From: Xenorhabdus lircayensis
GTDB taxonomy: Bacteria > Pseudomonadota > Gammaproteobacteria > Enterobacterales > Enterobacteriaceae
Length of the DNA: 64,000 nt
NCBI RefSeq assembly: GCF_016306625.1
Contig: NZ_JACOII010000044.1
Span: 124,001-188,000 of the forward strand
Direction: 5' to 3'
Shown: piece by piece, positions 27,886 to 39,200 of the stretch
How positions within the stretch are numbered: the stretch's first letter is position 1
Layout: every line of letters begins with the position of its first letter
Program-made: the position numbers and the translations under genes
The notes under the pieces: generated by a model
The model's database searches: none
Told to the model about the DNA's origin: nothing
Seen by the model: only the letters and a program-made list of their open reading frames with translations

Positions 27886-28425
27886 ATGAGTAAATTGAGG
27901 GGCGGGGGCGGTTTACCTCCAAGGCCGGATTTTGTTCAATTAATTAAAGGGTTATCAGGGGGGTTCCTAGGGATCTTAGTATTGAGCTATTTAAGCCAAA
28001 CGACAGAATATCCGTGGTTAATGGCTCCTTTTGGGGCTACTTGTGTCATCCTTTTCGCGGCTCCGGCTTCCCCACTCGCCCAGCCGAGAAATATTATTGG
28101 CGGGCATTTACTGGCGACGGCTGTAGGGCTTCTGACATTGTATTCATTGGGTGACTCGTTGATTGTGATGTCTCTGGCGGTGGGAATAGCCATTATGTTG
28201 ATGCAGCTATTTCGTGTTGTGCATCCACCTGCGGGGGCTAATCCATTGGTTATCTTTCTAGCTGGTCAGGAAGCTGTTGGTTTTGATTTTCTTTTTACGC
28301 CTGTATTAACTGGCAGCTTGGCGCTTATTGCGATCGCATCTTTTATTAATAACGTGGGAAAAGAGAATAGCTGGCCAGTGTATTGGCACGGATTTACTAG
28401 AAAAAAGAGGGTTGATCCGGATTAG
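27886..28425 (+). CDS. HPP-family integral membrane protein
   Basis: A 179-aa protein with about four or five membrane segments. It carries the family hallmarks PWLMAPFGATCVILFAAP (about residues 43-60) and the VHPPAGANP motif (about 110-118). HPP proteins are associated with transport across membranes, including nitrite in plastid and cyanobacterial members; bacterial roles are mostly unknown. Start ATG has TGGAGAG upstream. It is probably controlled by the divergent TetR gene. Confidence 0.85.
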   Translation: MSKLRGGGGLPPRPDFVQLIKGLSGGFLGILVLSYLSQTTEYPWLMAPFGATCVILFAAPASPLAQPRNIIGGHLLATAVGLLTLYSLGDSLIVMSLAVGIAIMLMQLFRVVHPPAGANPLVIFLAGQEAVGFDFLFTPVLTGSLALIAIASFINNVGKENSWPVYWHGFTRKKRVDPD

Positions 28426-28689
28426 TGATTAGAATGTTCCTGTATCAGGATATAAAACCATTTGACTTTATATCCTTGATCTTTCAGGTTGCTGCTTTGT
28501 TGGTCGTGCTCATTCGCCCCAGTTACCATTCAAATTCATCTATTACAGGTACATTTTGCTGGCTTTGTCAAAAATCTCATTCTGTATATGCATTATTGTC
28601 AGAAGAAAAAAACTCATATCTTCAAAAAATGAACAAATATCATAATCTAACTCTGATTTTTCTTTTTTATTGGGCCTGTTTGCAGTCTA
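28426..28689. other. Short gap between HPP and yegD genes with a repeat copy
   Basis: About 260 bp. An open frame of 101 codons starting with GTG at 28425 crosses it, but the composition is unlike a protein and it runs into the opposite gene, so I do not call it. A repeat-like stretch is at 28480-28539. Confidence 0.5.
28480..28539. repeat. Half copy of an enterobacterial intergenic repeat
   Basis: The stretch TATCCTTGATCTTTCAGGTT, then GCTGCTTTGTTGG and GCTCATTCGCCCCAGTTAC, resembles one half of the roughly 130-bp palindromic repeat found in Yersinia, Serratia and Photorhabdus (CTTTCAAGTTGC ... CACCCCAGTCAC). This is from memory of that family, not a search. Confidence 0.4.
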
Positions 28690-30042
28690 TCAATCAAAAC
28701 AAATTTTTGCCCAACGAGCCAGACCTGTAGTCACTGAGCCGAAGTAGTTACCACCGGCCAGCGGGATGCCCGGTAGCTCTTGTTCAACTGTCTGGCGGAG
28801 AATAGGCGAACTCGCTGAACCGCCTGTCATAAAGATCACATCGGGCTGAGTTCCCCCTTGCACCACCGCTTCGCTAACCAACTTAGCCATTTTCGCTTTA
28901 GTGGATTCGATTGCGGCAATCATCTGCTCGCGCTGAATGTTAACTTCAATAATCTCTGATAATAAGTTTAATTTAACGCGATGTTCAGATTGGTCTGAAA
29001 GGGCAATTTTGGCTTCTTCTGCACTGCGAACCAAGCTGTATCCCAGTGTGTCTTGATACACCTTCAATAATCGGGCTAATTTCTCTGGTTCTTGGGCGTC
29101 TCTATGCAAAGATTTTAATGCCGTTAAATTCTGGCGAGAGTAGAACTCTTTCTGAGCCTGCACATCGTTGATGGCAATTGGATTCCAAAATTGAGTCAGT
29201 GGCATATCAATACCCGAAGCAACTTTACTTCCTAATCCAAAAGGGTGCATGAGTTGTTTAAAGGTCAGATTAATATCTAAATCGTTCCCGCCGATACGCT
29301 GGCCAGTATGTGCCAGTAAGCTGTCGCTGCGTTTGGATTTTCCTCTCCAGCTTGGCCCCATCTGGATCAGGGAGCAATCTGTTGTTCCGCCGCCAATATC
29401 GACTACCAGCACAGTTTTATCTTCTGTCAGTGTGGCTTCATATTCCAAACCAGCAGCTACTGGTTCAAATTGAAACTCAATGTTGCGAAATCCCGCTCGT
29501 TTTGCGGCATCAAATAAAATTGTCTCAGCTTGTTGGTTAGATTTGTCGCCACCACGCCCATGAAAATTGATCGGACGGCCAATCACGACGTCTTCAACAG
29601 CCTGCTGTTTATTGGCTTCTACCCGCTGCTTGATATTCGCCATCATGGCGCAGACCAGATCCTCAAAAAAACTGATTTGAGTATCCCTTAATCCCATTGC
29701 ACCCAGGAAAGACTTCGGCGATTTTACGTAGTAAACATCTTGGGGATTTTCCAAATATCGAGCTAATGCTTCTTGCCCAAATACAATATCATCTGGCAAA
29801 AGCTCAATACCTTCCTCACGGTTCGCAGTTATCGCACTACGAAGTAGCTGTTCACCCGTTTGATTGCCTGGGCTGATATTCCAGTGACGAAATAAGTGCT
29901 CAGAAACTGATTCTCGGGTCGGTGCAGCCAGAGCAGAAGGAATGTAGAAGTTATCATTTTCGATAGCAATCAACCGTGGCGTATCCCCGATCATCTCTGC
30001 TACCGCGCAATTCGATGTGCCATAGTCAAAACCGATGAACAT
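28690..30042 (-). CDS. yegD: Hsp70-family chaperone-like protein YegD
   Basis: A 450-aa actin-like ATPase of the DnaK superfamily without the DnaK substrate-binding domain. It shows the phosphate-1 motif FIGFDYGTSNCAVAE at the N-terminus, the phosphate-2 motif VLVVDIGGGTTDCSLI (about residues 215-230), and the adenosine motif IFMTGGSASSPILRQTVE near the C-terminus. The start at 30042 gives the same length as E. coli YegD and has GAGGGAAC upstream; an ATG at 30060 is the alternative. It is a chromosomal housekeeping gene of unclear function and marks the boundary of the NRPS cluster. Confidence 0.93.
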   Translation of the reverse strand: MFIGFDYGTSNCAVAEMIGDTPRLIAIENDNFYIPSALAAPTRESVSEHLFRHWNISPGNQTGEQLLRSAITANREEGIELLPDDIVFGQEALARYLENPQDVYYVKSPKSFLGAMGLRDTQISFFEDLVCAMMANIKQRVEANKQQAVEDVVIGRPINFHGRGGDKSNQQAETILFDAAKRAGFRNIEFQFEPVAAGLEYEATLTEDKTVLVVDIGGGTTDCSLIQMGPSWRGKSKRSDSLLAHTGQRIGGNDLDINLTFKQLMHPFGLGSKVASGIDMPLTQFWNPIAINDVQAQKEFYSRQNLTALKSLHRDAQEPEKLARLLKVYQDTLGYSLVRSAEEAKIALSDQSEHRVKLNLLSEIIEVNIQREQMIAAIESTKAKMAKLVSEAVVQGGTQPDVIFMTGGSASSPILRQTVEQELPGIPLAGGNYFGSVTTGLARWAKICFD

Positions 30043-30174
30043 AGGTTCCCTCATTCTCAATCGTGGAAAATTTTTAAAAGGGCGCAGATGCTATCGTAAA
30101 TTAGCGTAGAACGCGAGCTTAAGATAAATAATTATAGTTGTTCTGTCTCCGGTAATGACTTGACGCTAAAATAT

Positions 30175-30196
30175 GTGGGCCTAAATTTAGGCCCAC
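30175..30196 (-). terminator. Terminator of the NRPS operon
   Basis: A perfect 22-bp palindrome with arms GTGGGCCTAAA and TTTAGGCCCAC, 24 bp beyond the stop of the second NRPS gene. On the minus strand it is followed by ATATTTTA. Confidence 0.7.
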
Positions 30197-30219
30197 TAAA
30201 ATCAAGCATAGCAATCAAA

Positions 30220-33200
30220 TTAACTTATATTGATATAACCCTCAATTGACAACTCGCTGATTATTTCAGTGCTGATAGTCGAAATAGACTCAATAACATC
30301 TGAGTGGGAGCGATCATTAATCCATTTGATTACTAAGGGATTAGTTACCCATTTCGAGATATTATTATCTGGTAGTTTTACTACCAATTGATTTATCTCT
30401 AATCCAGCAACCCCTTTATAATCTGGATTCATTTTACCCGCTTTAAATAAGGTGATGTTTGTATGTGATAATTTCCCACTTAAATCACAATTAACCATTT
30501 CATGTTCAAACGGCATTGCTGACAATACCTTATCTATATAACGGTTGGATGCTCCCATATTTTGTAATTTCATTGTAATCTCTTTAAATGCATATGACAT
30601 ATCTATTTTATTTCTGATTTCTTTTATCTGTTTAGTATTGATAACTGTATCTAATAAGAATAATTTAATGTCTTTTGCACCGACTTGTTCTAACTGATAT
30701 GCAACCTCCATAGCCAACTGCCCTCCTAATGACCATCCTAAAATTCTAATAGGTTTATCAATAGAAGTTTCAGACAAAATAAATTCCAAATAGATTTGAG
30801 ATATCTTTTGCAATGATCCTACTGGGTTATTCGTAATGAGATTGTAATTATCAATGCCTATACAGTTATATACATCAGATAAAGCATTGGCTAAAGCAGC
30901 ATATACTTCACTGCCGCAACTGGCTGCATGAATCATAAACAGTTTATTCGTTGCTGTTGATTCTGGAGTTAATACATTAAGTAAGTTGCATTTAGAGCAA
31001 TCAGCTTCTAACCATGCAGATAACAAAGAAATAGATTTGTGGCTAAACAGAATGTGCAATGGAATATCCATTTCCATTTCACGATGAATGGCTGCCGTCA
31101 GTTTAATGGCCATAAGGGAGTTTCCACCGATACGGAAGAAATTATCCTCAATGCCGACCTGCGCCAGCCCCAGCACTTTCTGCCAGATAGTACAAAGCTG
31201 CGTTTCCAGTTCATTGCGCGGAGCGACATAGTGGTCACGGTTGTCCCACACTGGTGCAGGCAAGGCTCGGCGATCCAGTTTGCCATTGAGGGTCAGGGGC
31301 ACTGATTCAATTCGGGTAAAGCTGGCGGGTACCATGTATTCCGGCAGACGGGTGAACAGATGCCCAATCAGGGCTTCATTCGATAGTTCCCCGTCAGTGA
31401 TTAGGTAAGCCACCAGGGCTTTGTTGCCCTCATGTTCCCGATCAATCACCACTGCCTGTTTAATTTGTGGATGCAAGGCCAGAGCCGTTTCGATTTCTCC
31501 CAGTTCAATGCGGTAGCCGCGGATTTTGACCTGAAAATCATTGCGCCCCAGATATTCCAGATTGCCGTCCGGCCGCCAGCGGACTAAGTCGCCGGTTTTA
31601 TACAGGCGGGTGTAGCCCAGGGCTATATCTTCTGTTGTTGCAAACGGGTTCACCACAAAATTTTCAGCTGTCAGCTCTGGTCGGTTCCAATACCCCCGTG
31701 CCAATCCGACTCCGCCGATATAGAGTTCCCCCGGCGCACCGATAGGGGACAGATTGCCGTGACTATCACGGACATACAAACGGGTATTATGGATTGCCCG
31801 GCCAATGGGGACATTGCTGGTAAATTCTTCGGCGGTATCGACGTAGGTGACTTCAATCGCGGCTTCTGTTGGCCCATAGAGGTTAATTAAGGCACTGGAG
31901 CCTGGATTAATGCTTGCAAATGCACTGACCTGAGAAGACGTCAGCGCTTCCCCGCTACAAAAGACATGGCGGATTTTATCTGATAACTGCTGCTTGGTAG
32001 CCTGTAGCGTTTGACAAAATGCCCCTAGCATAGACGGGATAAAGTGAAGCAACGTCACGCCGGTTTTCAGCATAAGTTGATGCAGAGCTTCTGGCTGTTT
32101 ATGGATCTCAGGCGAGGCAATCACGATACTGGCCCCGACCCAGTTCGCCAGCAGTAGTTCCCATACGGAGACGTCAAAGGTATACGGAGTTTTTTGCAGC
32201 ACTTTATCTGTCGCATTGAAAGGATATTGGGATTGCATCCAGCACAGGCGATTAACAATGCTTTTATGCGTCAGCTCAACTCCTTTCGGCTGACCGGTTG
32301 TTCCTGAGGTGTAGATGATATAGGCCAGATCAGTGGCTCCATTTATTGGCACTGGGTTTTCCACTGGTCGGTCGAGGGTCACGGTTTGGTCATCCGAAGC
32401 GATCAGTGCAGGTTGCTCCATCAGTTTGTACGTATATTCCTCTAGTGCTGCCAGATGTCGTAGCTGTGTTACCACGCATGGAGACTGCGTGTCTGCCAGA
32501 ATAAATCGGATTCTCTCCGGCGGATATTCCGGTGACATCGGCACATAGGCTCCACCTGCTTTCAGTACTGCCAGAATACTGATCACCATCTCCAGACTGC
32601 GATCCAGATACAGGGCGATGGGGGTGTCTGCCGGCATCGGTTTATTGTGCTGCTGTTGATAGTGTTCGCGGATCACCACGGCTAGCTGGTTCGCCTGTTC
32701 GTTAAGTTGGCGGTAAGTCAGCGTTTTCCCTTCAAAGATCAGAGCTTCGTTATCCGGTGTGGCTTCTACCTGTGCCTCGAATTGTTGTTGCAGGGTTCGG
32801 TTCTGTGGGTACGGCGTGTCAGTCTGGTTCCAGCTGTGCAGCAGGGTGTGGCGCTCCTGCGCGGACAATACGTCAAGTCCGGCGAGAGATTGTTTCTGGT
32901 CTGTGACGAAAGCCGTCAGAACCCGCTGATAACTATCAGTGATACGGGTTATCGTGGCTTCGTCAAACAGGCTCACTGCGTAATTGATGCCGCCAGTAAT
33001 AAGACAGGTTTGGCTATCAGACATAAACAGGCTCAGATCAAACTTGGCTGGCGTGTGCAGAGGCTCGTCCAGCTTAACTGGACTAAACGGCAGATCTGTT
33101 CCGTTTGGCAGATTTTCACCGAAGCTTTGTAGCCCAAACATAACTTGGAAAATAGGGTGACGGGAGGCGTCACGTTCAATCTCCAGTGCGTCAACCAATT

Positions 33201-36200
33201 GTTCAAATGGGATGTCTTGGTGAGACTTGGCTTGGGCAATCACCTTGTGGGTCTGCTGGATCAGCTTTTCCACACTGTCGGTTTGTTCAATCTGTGCCCG
33301 TAAGATCAGCGAGTTGACGAACATGCCGATCAATGGTTGGGTTTGCGCATGGTGTCGGTTGTCGGTGGGAGTGCCCAGTATAATATCGTCCTGTCCGGAC
33401 AATTTCGCCAAAGTGACATAAAAACCACTGAGCAGCACTGAATACAGGGTGGTTTCTTGTGTTTTTGCCAGCGTTCTTAACTGTTCGGAAAGTTTACCAT
33501 CCAGCGTAAAATCGAAATTCCGTCCCCGATAATCCACCTGTGTTGGGCGGGGCCTGTCTGTTGGCAAGGTCAACGGTTCATAACCCGCCAATGTCTGTTG
33601 CCAGTATGCGAGTTGACGTTTATGGACTTCGCCTTGCAAATATTCCCGCTGCCATTTGGCGTAGTCGCCATAAGTGATATCCAGAACGGGGAGTTGGCTG
33701 TTACGGTTTTCTAGCAGAGAATGATAAATCTCCGCGAGTTCATTCATAAAAATATCAATCGACCAGCCATCGATGGCGATATGGTGCCACATGATCAGCA
33801 AGTAATGCTTTTCGGCTACTTGCGTTTCTGTCAACGGCGTTTCTAACTGATAGTGACACAGGCGCAGGCTGGGTTCGGCGGTCAGATCGAACGGAGTGGT
33901 TAGCTCGGCGCGCACTGCTTGCAAAAGTGCGTCTATATTTTCACAAGATTGTGACCGAAGAAGAAGATTCCCTTCAAGTAGGTGCTGATATTCATGGCCT
34001 TCATCGTCACTGCGGTATACCGTGTTCATCACGGGGTGGCGCTCAACTACCCGGTTAATTGCGGTTTCCAGCAGCGGCAGGCAGGCCCCATCATTCAACT
34101 GCACTAAGGAAGGAATATGATAGGCATAGGTGCCTTGCTCAAAACGTTCGATAAAGAGCATCCGTTCTTGGGCAAATGACAAGGGATAGTGCGTCAGCTC
34201 GAAGTGAGGAATTACCGTGCAGGCTTGCTGCCCCATCTGAGCGGCCAGTCCGGCAATGGTTTTCAGTTCAAACAACTGCGTCAGTGATACCTCCATCGCT
34301 AGAGTCCGGCGAATGGTCGCAGTCAGTTTAATGGCAATGATGGAGTCTCCACCGATACGGAAGAAGTTATCCTCAATACCGACCCGCGCCCGCCCCAGCA
34401 CCTCTTGCCAAATCGTACATAGCTGTGTTTCCCGTTCATCGCGCGGAGCCACATAACCCTCACGGTTTTCCCATACCGGCTCCGGCAAGGCTCGGTAGTC
34501 CACCTTGCCGTTCAGGGTCAGGGGGATCGAGTCAATCTGGGTAAAACTGACTGGTATCATGTATTCCGGCAGACGGGTCGATAAATAGCCGATTAAAGTC
34601 TCATCCGACAGTGGCCCGTCAGTCACCAAATAAGCCGCCAGCGCTTTATTGACCTCGTGCTCGCGGTTCATCACCACCGCTTGTTTGACCTGTGGATGTG
34701 CGGACAGGGCACTTTCGATTTCCCCCAGTTCAATGCGGTAGCCGCGGATTTTGACCTGAAAATCATTGCGTCCCAGATATTCCAGATTGCCGTCCGGCCG
34801 CCAGCATACTAAGTCGCCGGTTTTATACAGGCGGGTGTAGCCTTGAGCCTTATCTTCATCCGTGGCAAACGGGTTTTCCACAAACCGCTCTGCGGTCAGT
34901 TCTGGTCGATTCAAATACCCCCGGGCGACTCCGGCACCGCCAATGTAGAGTTCTCCCGGCGCTCCGATTGGGGACAGGTTGCCTTGGTCATTAAGAACAT
35001 ACAGGCGGGTGTTATCGATGCCTTTACCGATCCCGCGTTCTCCGTTCTGCATCAATTGGTTCTGGGTGGCGCATACCGTGGTTTCGGTGGGGCCATATTG
35101 GTTAAACAGCCGGATATCCGGCGGGACAGGCAGCGCATTCAGGACTTCCCCGCCGGTATGAATGATTTGTAATGCAGAGCCAAATAATTCAGCGGAAAAG
35201 TGATTCATTAAGGCAGTGGGAATAAACGCCTTGGTAATCTGGTTAGCATTGATAAAGGCCAGTAGCTGTTCACTGTCCCTCGTTACGTTGGCGGGCGCAA
35301 TAAACGTAGTTGCGCCAGTCATCAGGGACGGGAATAACTCAAAGACTGACGCATCAAAGACGTAATTGGAGAAGAACAGGGCGTTGACCTGAGGACTCAG
35401 TAAATGTGTTTTGGCGATAAACTGGGTTAAATTCATGACGCTGGTGTGCTCAACCATTACGCCTTTGGGTTGACCGGTAGTTCCTGAGGTGTAGATGATA
35501 TAGGCCAGATCGGCGGCGCTATTCACTGGTGTCAGATTTTCCGACGGCTGGCCGTGGGTTGTGTTCCGATCATCAGCGGCGATCAGTGTCGGCTGATTTG
35601 CCAGCGTTTGTGTATATTCTCCCAGTGTTTTCAGGTAGCGTCGTTGGGTCACTACGCAAGGGGGTTGGGTATCTGCCAGAATAAATCGGGTTCGCTCCGG
35701 TGGGTAGGCTGGAGACACTGGTACGTAGGCTCCGCCGGCTTTCAGTACTGCCAGCATGCTGATCACCATTTCCAGACTGCGATCCAGATATAAGGCGATC
35801 GGTGTATCTGCCGGCATCGGCTTATTGTGCTGCTGTTGATAGTGTTCGCGGATCACCACGGCCAGTTGGTTCGCCCGTTCGTTTAACTGACGGTAAGTCA
35901 GTGTTTCTGCCTCAAACACCAGTGCCACGTGATCCGGTGTAGTTTTTGCCTGAATCTCGAACTGTTGTTGCAGGGTTTGGTTCTGCGGGTAGGGTACGTC
36001 GGTTTGGTTCCAGCTGTGCAGCAGGGTGTGGTGTTCTTCATCACTGAGAAACGTCACGGAGGGATGTGGCTGGTGCGGATCGCGGGTTACTGCGTGCAGA
36101 ATACGCTCAAGTTGACGAAGTAAACGCTGCGCCTGTTCACCCGCCAGCCAATCTTCGCCATAATTCAATTTTATTATCAGTTTGTTGCCCTGCTCATAGG

Positions 36201-39200
36201 CCATCAGCAACACCGGATAATCCACTTTTTCGATGGTCTGACGGAATGTCAGTTTGTTTTCAATGCCTTCCCCGTTCTCGTTCGCTACCGGTGCCGGATA
36301 GTTTTCAAAGACCAGCAGGCTATGGAACAGGCGTTCCCCGTCCGGCTGCAAGCTGGCGAGTGATACGGCACTGTGGCTGTTGAGGCCGGCGATATCGTGC
36401 TGTATTTCCTGTAAAACGGTGGCAACCGTGCTGTTATGTTTCCACTGAACTTGTAGCGGCAACGTGTTGATATACAAGCCCACGCTGGACTCAACCCCTT
36501 CTACGGGCACATCTCGTCCGGAAACGGTGGTGCCTACAATGGTTCTCTCATCCCCGCTGTAACTGTGCAACAATTTATGCCAGGCAAATTGCAGAACCAC
36601 ATTCAGTGTGATCCCTTGCTCCCGGCACATGCTCTTGAGCTGCTCATAGGCGTTCCCCTGTACGGTGAGCATCTGGGCCGCAGGTTTTTCGACCGCTTTG
36701 AGCTGGGCCAGATCAACATCATCACTCAACAGGGCGGAAAGATCGTTTGTCCCCTGAAACTGGGTCTTGCGCTCACTCCAGTAAGCCTCGGAGGCGGCTT
36801 TATGATCAAGGTGGTATTGCTGCGTCGCCAGATAGGCCGTTTCCACCACGACCTCTGGGGTTTGTCCGTGTACCAGCGCGTTGTAATACTCATGCACGGT
36901 TTGCAATAAAATCGGGCCACTCCAGCCGTCGGCAATGCAGTGATGTTGCGTGATCAGTACCGTTACTAACTGTTCATGTTGTGGGATTACAGTGAGGCGG
37001 ATTAAGCCGGGCTGGCTTAAATCAAAAGGCTGTGTCCGGTCATGTTGTTGGATGGTTTCAATCGCGCCGTCCCATTTTTCTGCCGGTAACGGGCTGATAT
37101 CTTTGAGCGTGAAATTCGTTGGGCCAATACTGGCACCCTCAGTCACTATCTGTAAGATTTCCCCTTCCCAGTCAAACGCGGTGCGGAGGATGGGAAAGCG
37201 CAGTGAAGCCAGCGTCCAGGCCTGTTGGTAGGCCGCAAGGTCTAAATGTGCGTGATAATCCAACAGCAGTTGTACGCGATAGGCATCATCCTGCGGCTGG
37301 GACAAATGATGATAAATAAAACCTTGCTGCAAACTGGTGGCGGGATACAGGGCTTCAACCTGATACATTTGCTGAAAATGGATGAGACGTTCGATAGGAA
37401 TCTCTTTCATTCCGTAATCACTGGGGGTCTTCATTCCGCCCAACCGAACTTTCTTCTGACTGGCAATGATGACGCTATTGAGGGCCTGCTCAAATGCGGT
37501 GATAAATTTCTCTGTCTGGGACGGCGATAAACGGGATCTCACACTGAATAGCAGCTTGCCTGCCTGAACGGCACTATTAATATCCAGCAGCAGAGGGCTG
37601 CGGTTATCGCTGGCTATCACTGCCCCGCAATCGACAAGAGTCAGAGACCCATTTTGATGGCGGAGCTGCCCGGCTTCTCCCCCCAACTGACCAAGATAGT
37701 TGAAGTTGATTGCCGATAGATTGCCGGTTAAATACCCAGCTTGATGCAATGCGCCGTAGCCAATGCCTTTATTCGGTATGGCCCTGAGCATCTCTTTGGT
37801 GTGAATAATCGTCTCAGCAATATCAGCCTGCATTTCCAGGCGAACAGGATATACGGAGGTAAACCACCCTACGGTTTCTGAGATATCGAGGGTGTTATCG
37901 ATGTTTTCCCGTCCATGCCCCTCAAGGATGATGTGGTTGACTGATCGGGAAAAACTCGCTTGCAATGCCAGAGTGAGGGTACTGAGTAATAAGTCGTTGA
38001 TTTCGGTATGGTAACCGGCATTGGCCTCGTGCAGCAAGATGTCCGTCAGTTCGGCAGAAATCTCCAGTAGGTGCTGACTGATTTCACCCGAGGTTGAATA
38101 AACCGCTGTCCCTGCCATCACATGCTGCCAGTAGGGCACCTCTTGTTGGTGCTGTGCTGCATACTGATGTACGGCGTCCACCCACTGGCGATAGCTACTT
38201 GTCTTCGGCGGCAGTGCTGCACCTTGCAGCAATAAACGCATATCTTCAGCAATAATCTGCCAGGACACTGCATCAATAATCAGGTGATGGAATGCAAAGA
38301 ATAATCGGGCGCTGCCGTCAGCGTATCCGGTCAGATGAGCGGCCTGCCATAAAGGCCCATGACAATAATCAAACCTGCTCTGCCACTGTGTCAGCTGCTG
38401 ATGCAATTCTGTCTCGCTTAACCTGCTGACGTCGCCGTGTTGTAATGCGGCCAGCCAAGAGGGATTTTCTGCCTGATAACATTGGCGGTAACCCGCTCCT
38501 GTATCGACAAAGTAGGCACGCAGCATATCGTGTCGTTCGGTCAGCTTAATCAGAGCCTGTTCGATATCAGCGTGCCTGATTGCGCCGGAAAGTTGGATCA
38601 TAAAAGCCTGATTCCAATGGTGTGGAGACGGTAAGTTCCGGCTGAAGAAGTCTTGCTGGATAGGCAATAAGCCAAATTCCCCGCTTAACCGTCCTTGCTC
38701 TGCAATGGTGCTTACTGTGGTTGACGTCTGTGCCAACAATTGTGCCAGTCGTGCCACCGTTGGCGCTTCAATAATCGATTTGACTTGCAGGGTAAAGCCC
38801 GCCTGCCGAAGTTTGGACACCAGCCGGATACTGACAATTGAATCCCCGCCGATCCGGAAGAAGTTATCTTCAATGCCAACTTGCGCCAGCCCCAGTACGT
38901 CTTGCCAGATGGCACACAATTGGGTTTCCAGCTCATTGCGCGGAGTCACATAATTGTCCTGATTCACTTTTACCGGCGTCGGCAGGGCGCGACGATCCAG
39001 CTTGCCGTTCAGGGTCAGGGGGATTGACTCAATGCGGGTAAAGCTGGCGGGCACCATATATTCCGGCAAGCGGGCAGATAAGAGCTCAATTAAGATCTCA
39101 TCCGACAATATCTCATCTGTCACCAGATACGCTGCCAGCGCTCTATTGCCCTTGTGCTCGTGATCAATCACTACCGCTTGTTTGACTTTAGGGTGTGTGA

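Noticed and set aside
28425..28730. Possible 101-codon gene directly after the HPP gene.
   Set aside because: GTG start, low-complexity composition, overlap with the opposite yegD end, and part of the frame is a repeat-like sequence.
30220..30400. Thioesterase of the last NRPS module seemed to lack its catalytic His ([10 protein letters not shown] where GNHFSM is often found).
   Set aside because: A better alignment with EntF-like thioesterases puts the His in RSHSDVIES (near 30301), followed by the expected helix, so the domain is probably intact.
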